A program made the position numbers and the translations under genes. A stretch of DNA of 9,161 bases from Anaerolineales bacterium (GTDB lineage Bacteria; Chloroflexota; Anaerolineae; Anaerolineales; VGOW01): contig CAKKQG010000391.1 of the NCBI GenBank assembly GCA_919901875.1, positions 1 through 9,161 of the forward strand. Reading direction: 5' to 3'. Shown in pieces: positions 1 to 5,125 of the stretch. Positions within the stretch are counted from its first letter, which is position 1; each line of letters begins with the position of its first letter. A model generated the notes under the pieces. The model did not search any database and was not told where the DNA came from. It worked only from the letters and a program-made list of their open reading frames with translations.

Positions 1-462
1 GAAGCCTGCTGCACGGCTATTGAATCGTTGAACGTGATTTACGACGAGGGGTTGATTGACAACGCGGCGCAACAAGGCGCCTATCTTTTGAAGAAGTTCG
101 AAGAGTTGAAAATAAAATATCCTCAAATCATCAAGGACGTGAGAGGCAAAGGCTTGATGATCGGCGTAGAGTTTGCCGACTTCAGCCAAACACTGCCGCC
201 CGGCTTGCGCGAAATTGTTTCCACGCTGGACGACAAACTCAAAGGAAGCCTGTGCGGGTTCGTCGGCAGGTTGTTGCTCAAAGACTTTAACATCTTGGTG
301 GCATTCACCGAATACAATCGCAATGTGATCCGCCTTGAGCCACCGTTGATCACGCAGCAAGAACACTGTGACGCCGTCGTTGCTGCCTTTGACACTTTAC
401 TCGCCCGCGGCGTCGTGGGAATCGTTGCCGAGTACGCGCAAGCTTTTGTGAAGAATGAATGA
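1..462 (+). CDS. Class III aminotransferase, C-terminal part (5' end outside window)
   Basis: The reading frame is open from base 1 (it begins E-A-C-C-T-A-I-E-S-L) to the TGA at 460-462, so about 153 C-terminal residues are visible and the true start lies upstream. The pattern is that of the small C-terminal domain of fold-type I, class III PLP-dependent aminotransferases (the acetylornithine/ornithine/putrescine/4-aminobutyrate group): an alanine/cysteine-rich helix, a long helix over Y-L-L-K-K-F-E-E-L, then D-V-R-G-K-G-L-M-I-G-V-E-F, the usual strand after the domain boundary, and later N-V-I-R-L-E-P-P-L-I near the end. These enzymes move an amino group from an omega-amino compound to 2-oxoglutarate or pyruvate in the cytosol. 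The PLP lysine and cofactor-binding motifs would be upstream, so substrate and activity cannot be judged. It is the only clearly cytosolic enzyme in the window and is probably not functionally tied to the surface-protein genes downstream. A MITE copy begins four bases after its stop. Confidence 0.85.
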   Translation, partial: EACCTAIESLNVIYDEGLIDNAAQQGAYLLKKFEELKIKYPQIIKDVRGKGLMIGVEFADFSQTLPPGLREIVSTLDDKLKGSLCGFVGRLLLKDFNILVAFTEYNRNVIRLEPPLITQQEHCDAVVAAFDTLLARGVVGIVAEYAQAFVKNE

Positions 463-466
463 CAAC

Positions 467-627
467 GTAGACTTACGCACTTTAATCACGAGTGACTCGA
501 ATAAAAGAATAATACGAATTTTTATTTTGTTTTATTCGTCAAATTCGTAGCATTCGAGACACACAGTCCCCGAAGCGTAGCGTAGTGGGATTCGTGATAA
601 AAATTTCCGTGAACTGCGTAAGTTCAG
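467..627 (+). mobile_element. MITE-like element, copy 1 (161 bp, one internal module)
   Basis: This 161-bp non-coding element has imperfect terminal inverted repeats: the left end GTAGACTTACGCA and the right end TGCGTAAGTTCAG match the family consensus CTGGACTTACGCA and its complement. It shares the whole backbone of the 123-bp copy at 675-797 but carries one extra 38-bp block near its right end (about 556-593, containing CCCCGAAGCGTAGCGTAGTG). It lacks the left-hand counterpart seen in the copy at 4893-5082. Flanking pentamers ACAAC and GCAAT match at only 3 of 5 positions, so any target duplication has decayed. The degenerate termini suggest an older insertion than the other two. No ORF or transposase is present, so mobility would depend on an enzyme encoded elsewhere. 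Confidence 0.8.
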
Positions 628-669
628 GCAATAATTGATCTTGCCGAAGCAAATAGAATAAGATACGAT

Positions 670-674
670 TCAAA
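670..674. repeat. Target-site duplication, left half (TCAAA)
   Basis: TCAAA directly abuts the left terminal inverted repeat of the 123-bp element and is repeated exactly at 798-802 beyond the right end. This is the usual footprint of staggered-cut transposition and fixes the element boundaries. Confidence 0.75.
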
Positions 675-797
675 CTGGATTTACGCACCTTAATCACGAA
701 TGACTCGAATAAACGAATAACACGAATTTTTCTTTTGTTTTATTCGTTAAATTCGGAGCATTCGTGATAAAAATTTCTGTGAACTGCGTAAGTCCAG
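675..797 (+). mobile_element. MITE-like element, copy 2 (123 bp, minimal form, TCAAA target duplication)
   Basis: This is the shortest copy. Its ends CTGGATTTACGCA and TGCGTAAGTCCAG pair at 12 of 13 positions. It is flanked on both sides by TCAAA (670-674 and 798-802), a perfect 5-bp target-site duplication. Internally ATCACGAATG pairs with CATTCGTGAT, and CGAAT plus ACGAATAA pair with TTATTCGT plus ATTCG. The whole element could therefore fold into one long imperfect hairpin with a T-rich loop. It has the same orientation as copy 1 and lacks both internal modules. It ends 57 bases before the GTG start of the next gene, so it may form part of that gene's leader or promoter region. Confidence 0.87.
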
Positions 798-802
798 TCA
801 AA
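798..802. repeat. Target-site duplication, right half (TCAAA)
   Basis: This is the exact copy of 670-674 on the far side of the element. Together the two define a 5-bp duplication and an insertion unit of 675-797. Confidence 0.75.
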
Positions 803-854
803 CACGGAAGAAGAAACAAGTTCGAGAGGAGTCTATTGGCGTTATGAGGGTGTC

Positions 855-2144
855 GTGTTAAGAGAAAAACTTTCTCAAGCCCAACCGCGTTGGTTCACAC
901 TTAAGTTCATTCTAATCGCGCTCAGTATCGTTGGCGCGATGATTTTGTTGGGCGGCGGCGGCACCTCGTACGCTATCAGCCAAAGACCGGAACTCGGCGC
1001 GCAGATCGCCGACGTGCTGCGCAGTGTCTTAGGCGATAAATCAGTCGCCAGTCTCGAAACGTTCGTCTTTCAAGTGCAGGATAACGTCCGCAAGTTGGAG
1101 TATCAAGTGACAGGGAAAAAGCCGGCATCCCCTTGGTCACTCACCCCGATCCCCACTCAAATTATTGTGGCAGTCGCGCCGACTCTCGCCGAGACAACGC
1201 CCACCCCATCTCCCTCTCAACCTCAACCCACTCGACCCGCTGTTACACCCAAAGCCAACATCAACTTGGTCGGGGTTACTTGGCCCCCGCCGAACATCAC
1301 CAATCGTATGGGGATGTTAGAAGATGAAGGCATCTGGGTGCCTTACATTTATGACTCGTCGGGGCGTGTGGCGGCGTATCGCACTTTTTTACAACCGGAT
1401 AGAGAACGACCGTACGTGGTCACGGCGGTTGTCGTTTTTAATTTGAGCGTGACCCGACTCGGCTACGTGCCGGGAACCATCGAGCCCGCTTCGACGGCGA
1501 AAATTTATCGCCCCGGAACTATTCCAATGGAAGATAAACAGCCGGGTGTGTTGCTGGCGGCGTTCAACGGCGGCTTTCAAACCCGGCACGGAAATTTTGG
1601 CGTGATGCACGACACGTTTGTGTTGGTGCCGCCCCGCCCCGACATCGCCACGTTGGCACTGTATCACGATGGGCGCATCACCATCACGCCGTGGGACGCT
1701 AAGCTCTATGACAACAAAGAAGTAAGAACGTGGCGGCAAAACGGAGCGATGCTCATTTACAACAACGAGATCAACCCCGAGTCCACTGACAAAAACAAAT
1801 TGCTCGATAATTGGGGCGGCAACGTCACTCACGTCGTCGGCGAAGAAGTTGTAACGTGGAGATCGGGCGTGGGCTTAAGCGCCAACAAACAATTCCTGTA
1901 TTACGTCGCCGGTCCAAGCCTCACTGTGAACACTTTAGCAAATGTCTTCAAAACCATCGGGGCGAAGGATGCGATGCAGCTCGACATCAACCCTTACTGG
2001 GTTCAGTTCATCAGTGTCAACGCCGTCAAGGATCAGTTAAAAGCAAATCCATTGTTGGCGGAAATGAGCGGGTATGCCGAGCGTTATTTGGGCGCCTATA
2101 CCGGAGATTTTTTCTACGTGGTCTCGCATAACGCCGAGCCATAA
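855..2144 (+). CDS. Membrane-anchored phosphodiester-glycosidase-like (NAGPA/DUF2233-type) protein, paralogue 1
   Basis: This 429-aa protein has a basic N-terminus (MLREK), one transmembrane segment at about residues 17-41, a juxtamembrane helical module at 42-93 (I-A-D-V-L-R ... L-E-T-F-V-F ... Q-D-N-V-R-K-L-E-Y-Q-V-T-G-K-K), a Pro/Thr linker at 97-133 and an exported domain from about 137 to the end. The domain has A-F-N-G-G-F (236-241), W-R-Q-N-G-A-M-L (293-300), T-W-R-S-G-V-G (334-340), L-Y-Y-V-A-G (348-353) and M-Q-L-D-I-N-P-Y-W-V (374-383). These match the layout of the NAGPA/phosphodiester glycosidase family, whose human member cleaves GlcNAc-1-phosphodiester. The usual D-G-G-G-S segment is replaced by L-D-I-N-P-Y-W. 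The start is GTG; an earlier ATG at 844 meets a stop at 859, and the N-terminus aligns with the third paralogue. GAGGG just upstream is a modest ribosome site. The substrate is unknown, probably a cell-wall or exopolymer glycan. Confidence 0.85.
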   Translation: MLREKLSQAQPRWFTLKFILIALSIVGAMILLGGGGTSYAISQRPELGAQIADVLRSVLGDKSVASLETFVFQVQDNVRKLEYQVTGKKPASPWSLTPIPTQIIVAVAPTLAETTPTPSPSQPQPTRPAVTPKANINLVGVTWPPPNITNRMGMLEDEGIWVPYIYDSSGRVAAYRTFLQPDRERPYVVTAVVVFNLSVTRLGYVPGTIEPASTAKIYRPGTIPMEDKQPGVLLAAFNGGFQTRHGNFGVMHDTFVLVPPRPDIATLALYHDGRITITPWDAKLYDNKEVRTWRQNGAMLIYNNEINPESTDKNKLLDNWGGNVTHVVGEEVVTWRSGVGLSANKQFLYYVAGPSLTVNTLANVFKTIGAKDAMQLDINPYWVQFISVNAVKDQLKANPLLAEMSGYAERYLGAYTGDFFYVVSHNAEP

Positions 2145-2149
2145 ACCAG

Positions 2150-2191
2150 GACCTCCGTAGAGACGTTACATGTAACGTCTCTACGGAGGTC
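2150..2191. repeat. Perfect 42-bp palindrome, intergenic hairpin
   Basis: The arms are 2150-2170 and 2171-2191. They are exactly complementary around the centre TTACATGTAA and contain GTAGAGACG on one side and CGTCTCTAC on the other. Allowing one extra G at 2149 or 2150, pairing extends to about 2146-2194. It begins five bases after the stop of the first paralogue and could act as a transcript-stabilising or terminating hairpin, although no T-run follows. GTAGAGACG-type palindromes recur between genes in some bacterial genomes (from memory), so a dispersed repeat is more likely than a dedicated operator. Confidence 0.8.
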
Positions 2192-2254
2192 TGGCGCGCC
2201 TTACTGCGCTCACGTTGTAGACATGACATCCTTCCATAGTTAGCAGAAAACGCA

Positions 2255-2282
2255 TTGGCTTTTCCCCACAATACCTGATAAT
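2255..2282 (+). promoter_or_regulatory. Putative sigma70-type promoter for paralogues 2 and 3
   Basis: TTGGCT (2255-2260) and GATAAT (2277-2282) are separated by 16 bases and match the -35 and -10 consensus at 4 of 6 and 5 of 6 positions. The expected transcription start is near 2289, giving a leader of about 43 bases with a purine-rich GAGAAGGA at 2311-2318 ahead of the ATG at 2332. The hairpin upstream would insulate this promoter from the preceding gene. Found by motif reading only. Confidence 0.42.
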
Positions 2283-2331
2283 CAAACACGTTATCTAAAC
2301 TTCACTCGGCGAGAAGGATTTTATTTTTTAA

Positions 2332-3588
2332 ATGTTCAAAGCGAAATTGATCCAATTAAGAAATCTGTTTGTTGCACGACGTGGGTTAATACTCATCATT
2401 CTTATCAGCCTGACGATTCTCGGTGGTGGCGCGGTTTATGTCGCGGGTCAAAACCCGGTGGTCGCGGCGGAGATAGCCGATGTACTGCGCCAGACGATTG
2501 GCAACGAAGCGGTGGCGAATCTTGAGACGACGATGTTTACAGTACAAGATAACGTCCGCAAGTTGGAGTATCAAGTGACAGGGAAGAAGGCGGCATCCCC
2601 GTGGTCACTCACCCCCGTCCCCACCCAAGTTGTGGAAGTGACGCCGACTCTTCCAGCGACGACACCGAATCCATCTCAACCTCAACCCACACCTGTAGCC
2701 AAATCTAATCTCAACCTGATCGGCGTTTCGTGGCCTCCACCCAACATCACGAATCGCGCGGGGGCATTGGAGGACGAAGGTATTTGGACGCCTTACATTT
2801 ATGACTCGTCGGGGCGCGTGGCGGCGTATCGCACGTTCTTGCAACCGGATAAAGATCGAGCCTACGTGGTCACGGCGGTTGTGGTTTTTAATTTAAACGT
2901 GACGCGGCTCGGTTACGTGATCGGCACGAAAGAGCCGGCTTCGGCGGTGAATCTATTTCGCTCCGGCTCAATCCCGAACAACGATAGACAAGCGGGGGTG
3001 CTGCTGGCGGCATTCAACGGCGGCTTTCAAGCGCAGCACGGTCAATTCGGAGTGATGTATGACGGCAATATCGTGTTGTCCGGGCGCGAGGGAATGGGGA
3101 CGCTTTTACTTTACAAGGACGGGCGCGTGAACCTTGCGCCTTGGGATAAAAAATTCTATGATACAACCGAGATACGGTCGTGGCGGCAGAATGGGCCGTT
3201 GCTGGTACAGAACGGCGAGATCAACCCCGATACCAACACGACTGATAAAATAAAATCGGTTGACTACTGGGGTGCTACGGTGGATGGCAACGCGGTGACG
3301 TGGCGTTCTGGAATTGGCTTGAGCGCGAATAAACAATTTTTGTATTACGTCGCCGGTCCGGGTCTCACCGTGCCAACACTGGCCAACGTGTTGAAGAGCG
3401 CGGGCGCGAAAGAAGCGATGCAGCTCGACATCAATCCCTATTGGGTGCAGTTCGTGAGCGTGAGTGCTGTCAACAGACATTTGAAAACGAATCCGTTATG
3501 GCCCGACATGAGTAACTATCAAGAACGTTACTTGGGCAGCCACACCAGCGATTATTTCTACGTGGTCTCGCACAACCCGGAACACTGA
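2332..3588 (+). CDS. Membrane-anchored phosphodiester-glycosidase-like (NAGPA/DUF2233-type) protein, paralogue 2
   Basis: This 418-aa protein has the same architecture as its neighbours: transmembrane segment at about 17-39, juxtamembrane module at 41-90 (E-I-A-D-V-L-R-Q-T-I-G-N-E-A-V-A-N-L-E-T), Pro/Thr linker at 94-124 and exported domain from about 128. Domain landmarks are A-F-N-G-G-F-Q (227-233), W-R-Q-N-G-P-L-L (284-291), T-W-R-S-G-I-G (323-329), Y-Y-V-A-G-P-G-L (338-345) and M-Q-L-D-I-N-P-Y-W-V (363-372). The ATG is the first possible start because an in-frame TAA sits immediately before it (2329-2331); GAGAAGGA lies 13 bases upstream, a rather long spacing. By eye its domain is closest to the third paralogue (shared D-T-T-E-I, G-A-T-V-D-G-N, G-R-x-G-M-G-T-L-L-L-Y-K-D-G-R). 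Some DNA stretches are nearly identical to paralogue 1 instead. Predicted role: an extracytoplasmic glycan phosphodiester hydrolase or a non-catalytic relative. Confidence 0.85.
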   Translation: MFKAKLIQLRNLFVARRGLILIILISLTILGGGAVYVAGQNPVVAAEIADVLRQTIGNEAVANLETTMFTVQDNVRKLEYQVTGKKAASPWSLTPVPTQVVEVTPTLPATTPNPSQPQPTPVAKSNLNLIGVSWPPPNITNRAGALEDEGIWTPYIYDSSGRVAAYRTFLQPDKDRAYVVTAVVVFNLNVTRLGYVIGTKEPASAVNLFRSGSIPNNDRQAGVLLAAFNGGFQAQHGQFGVMYDGNIVLSGREGMGTLLLYKDGRVNLAPWDKKFYDTTEIRSWRQNGPLLVQNGEINPDTNTTDKIKSVDYWGATVDGNAVTWRSGIGLSANKQFLYYVAGPGLTVPTLANVLKSAGAKEAMQLDINPYWVQFVSVSAVNRHLKTNPLWPDMSNYQERYLGSHTSDYFYVVSHNPEH

Positions 3589-3622
3589 AAAATGAACAAT
3601 GAGACAATGAAAAATGAAGAAT
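3586..3622 (+). repeat. Short A-rich TGA-repeat spacer between paralogues 2 and 3
   Basis: TGAAAAATGA occurs at 3586-3595 and again at 3608-3617, with related AATGAACAATGAGACAATGA between them. TGA recurs at 3586, 3593, 3600, 3608 and 3615, about every seven bases, placing stops in all three forward frames. The spacer has no promoter-like pair, so the third paralogue is probably co-transcribed with the second. Confidence 0.5.
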
Positions 3623-3629
3623 GGGCAGC

Positions 3630-4892
3630 ATGTTAAAAGAAAAGACTGCACAGGTTAGCTCAAGCGAAGATTCAAAACGCATCATGATCGTGTTGGGGAT
3701 CGTGATCGGCGTTTTATTTTTATTGGGCGGCGGCGTTTTGTACGCCATTAGCGAAAATCCGGGGCTCGCCGCGCGGATAGCCGACGTGCTGCGTAAGACC
3801 ATCGGCAATGAGCCTGTTGCTTATCTTGAGACGGTGATGTTTGCGGCGCAAGATAACGTCCGCCAATTGGAGTATCAGGTAACAGGGAAGAAGGCGGCAT
3901 CCCCGTGGTCACTCACGCCGATCCCCACACACGTTGTGGAAGTGACGCCGACTCTTCCAGCGGCAACGCCCAATCCTTCTCAACCTCTATCAACCTCTAC
4001 ACCCAAACCAACTATAAACTTGATCGGCGTTTCGTGGCCTCCGCCGAATATCACCAACCGCATGGGCGTCTTGGATGACGAAGGCATCTGGACACCCTAC
4101 CTCTACGACTCGCGCGGGCGCGTGGTGGCGTATCGCACGTTCTTGCAGCCCGATAGACAGCGCCCGTACGCCATGACCGCCATTGTGGTTTTCAATTTAA
4201 ATGTGACGCGGCTCGGATTCATGATCGGCACGCACGAACCTTACTCCACCGCCAAACTGCAACGCAGCGGAGTCATCCCCATCCAAGACCGGCAGCCCGG
4301 CGTGTTGCTCGCCACGTTCAACGGCGGCTTTCAAGCTCAGCACGGTCAATTCGGGGCAATGTATGAGGGCAACGTTGTTCTGCCCGGGCGCGATGGGATG
4401 GGAACATTATTACTCTACAAGGATGGACGTTTACGCATTGCGCCGTGGGATGCGAAGTTCAACGATACAACGGAGATTCAATCGTGGCGGCAGAATGGTC
4501 CCATGCTGGTACAGAATAACGAGATCAATCCAGATACCGGCACCTCGGACAAAAACAAATCCATTGAGTATTGGGGCGCGACGGTGGATGGCAACACCGT
4601 GACGTGGCGCTCCGGCATTGGCTTGAGTGCCAACAAACGGTTTTTATATTACGTCGCCGGTCCGGGTCTCACCGTGCCGACTCTCGCCAATGCGCTAAAG
4701 ACCATTGGCGCGGTGGATGCCATGCAGCTCGACATCAACCCCTACTGGGTTCACTTCGTCAGCGTGCAGCATCTCAAAGATCGACTCAAAGCCGACCCCT
4801 TGCTCCCCGAAATGCACGATAACCCCGATCGCTACTTCTATAACTACTCGCGTGATTATTTTTACGTCACGACGCACAATACCGAACAGTAA
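3630..4892 (+). CDS. Membrane-anchored phosphodiester-glycosidase-like (NAGPA/DUF2233-type) protein, paralogue 3
   Basis: This 420-aa protein is counted from the ATG at 3630. An in-frame ATG at 3621 would add three residues, but MLKEK matches the MLREK start of paralogue 1, and GGG-NNNC immediately upstream of the start is conserved in both (GGGTGTC and GGGCAGC). Transmembrane segment at about 18-40; juxtamembrane module at 42-92, nearly identical to the siblings; Pro/Thr linker at 96-127; exported domain from 129. Landmarks are T-F-N-G-G-F-Q (229-235), W-R-Q-N-G-P-M-L (286-293), T-W-R-S-G-I-G (325-331) and M-Q-L-D-I-N-P-Y-W-V-H-F (365-376). It differs most at the C-terminus (R-Y-F-Y-N-Y-S-R-D-Y-F-Y-V-T-T-H). 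It is probably expressed with paralogue 2 across a 41-base spacer. A MITE begins on the base after its TAA. Confidence 0.84.
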   Translation: MLKEKTAQVSSSEDSKRIMIVLGIVIGVLFLLGGGVLYAISENPGLAARIADVLRKTIGNEPVAYLETVMFAAQDNVRQLEYQVTGKKAASPWSLTPIPTHVVEVTPTLPAATPNPSQPLSTSTPKPTINLIGVSWPPPNITNRMGVLDDEGIWTPYLYDSRGRVVAYRTFLQPDRQRPYAMTAIVVFNLNVTRLGFMIGTHEPYSTAKLQRSGVIPIQDRQPGVLLATFNGGFQAQHGQFGAMYEGNVVLPGRDGMGTLLLYKDGRLRIAPWDAKFNDTTEIQSWRQNGPMLVQNNEINPDTGTSDKNKSIEYWGATVDGNTVTWRSGIGLSANKRFLYYVAGPGLTVPTLANALKTIGAVDAMQLDINPYWVHFVSVQHLKDRLKADPLLPEMHDNPDRYFYNYSRDYFYVTTHNTEQ

Positions 4893-5082
4893 CTGGACTT
4901 ACGTAGTTCACAGAAATTTTCATCACGAACCCCACTACGCTATGCTTCGGGGGCTGTGTGTCACGAATGTTCCGAATTTGACGAATAAAACAAAAGAAAA
5001 ATTCGTGTTATTCGTTTATTCGAGTCACGCAGTCCCCGAAGCGTAGCGTAGTGGGATTCGTGATTAAGGTGCGTAAGTCCAG
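4893..5082 (-). mobile_element. MITE-like element, copy 3 (190 bp, two paired modules, inverted)
   Basis: This is the longest copy, reversed relative to the two upstream copies. The termini are CTGGACTTACGTA at the left and the 13-base end GGTGCGTAAGTCCAG-type sequence at the right. Compared with the 123-bp form it carries two extra blocks: 29 bp near the right end on the plus strand and 38 bp near the left end. Both contain variants of CCACTACGCTAYGCTTCGGG and are complementary to one another, so they lengthen the hairpin. 190 = 123 + 38 + 29 exactly. Flanking pentamers AGTAA (4888-4892) and AATAA (5083-5087) agree at 4 of 5 positions, a plausible target duplication that includes the stop codon of the preceding gene. 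No coding capacity. Confidence 0.85.
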
Positions 5083-5088
5083 AATAAA

Positions 5089-5123
5089 AAAACTTCCGAA
5101 GTTTCAAAAACTTCGGAAGTTTT
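5089..5123. terminator. Rho-independent terminator between convergent units
   Basis: A perfect 16-bp stem (5089-5104 with 5108-5123, core ACTTCCGAAGT) closes a three-base CAA loop. On the minus strand the stem runs into seven consecutive T residues directly after the DUF1501 stop codon (5126-5128), an ideal intrinsic terminator for that operon. On the plus strand it is followed by only a short T-run, so it may also stop transcripts from the paralogue cluster less efficiently. Confidence 0.82.
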
Positions 5124-5125
5124 AC

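Larger units (their letters stand above)
463..854. other. Gene-free interval with two MITE copies
   Basis: No credible gene lies in these 392 bases. Most of the interval is two direct copies of one MITE-like element (467-627 and 675-797). Between them is an AT-rich 47-base spacer with only weak promoter-like matches: TTGCCG at 641 with TACGAT at 664 (17-base gap), and an isolated TAGAAT at 654. If either is real, the transcript would read through the second element into the membrane protein gene at 855. Bases 798-854 hold the downstream target duplication and the leader of that gene. Confidence 0.7.

Noticed and set aside
467..797. Two-unit direct repeat as a CRISPR-like or origin-like array
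   Set aside because: The units are 123 and 161 bp with terminal inverted repeats and a target duplication, which fits MITEs. There are no regular spacers, no cas genes and no DnaA-box cluster.
1389..1832. 147-codon open frame on the minus strand inside the first paralogue
   Set aside because: It lies antisense to a clearly conserved coding region, and its Arg/His/Val-rich translation is typical of a shadow frame. Similar antisense frames appear at matching places in the other paralogues because the sense sequence is conserved.
4705..5046. 113-codon plus-strand frame running out of the third paralogue into the MITE
   Set aside because: It starts out of frame inside conserved coding sequence and ends in a non-coding repeat; the MITE part carries stops in its other copies.
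675..5082. Complete composite transposon
   Set aside because: No transposase anywhere in the window, and copy 2 has its own local 5-bp duplication, so the copies probably inserted separately. Kept only as a speculative finding.
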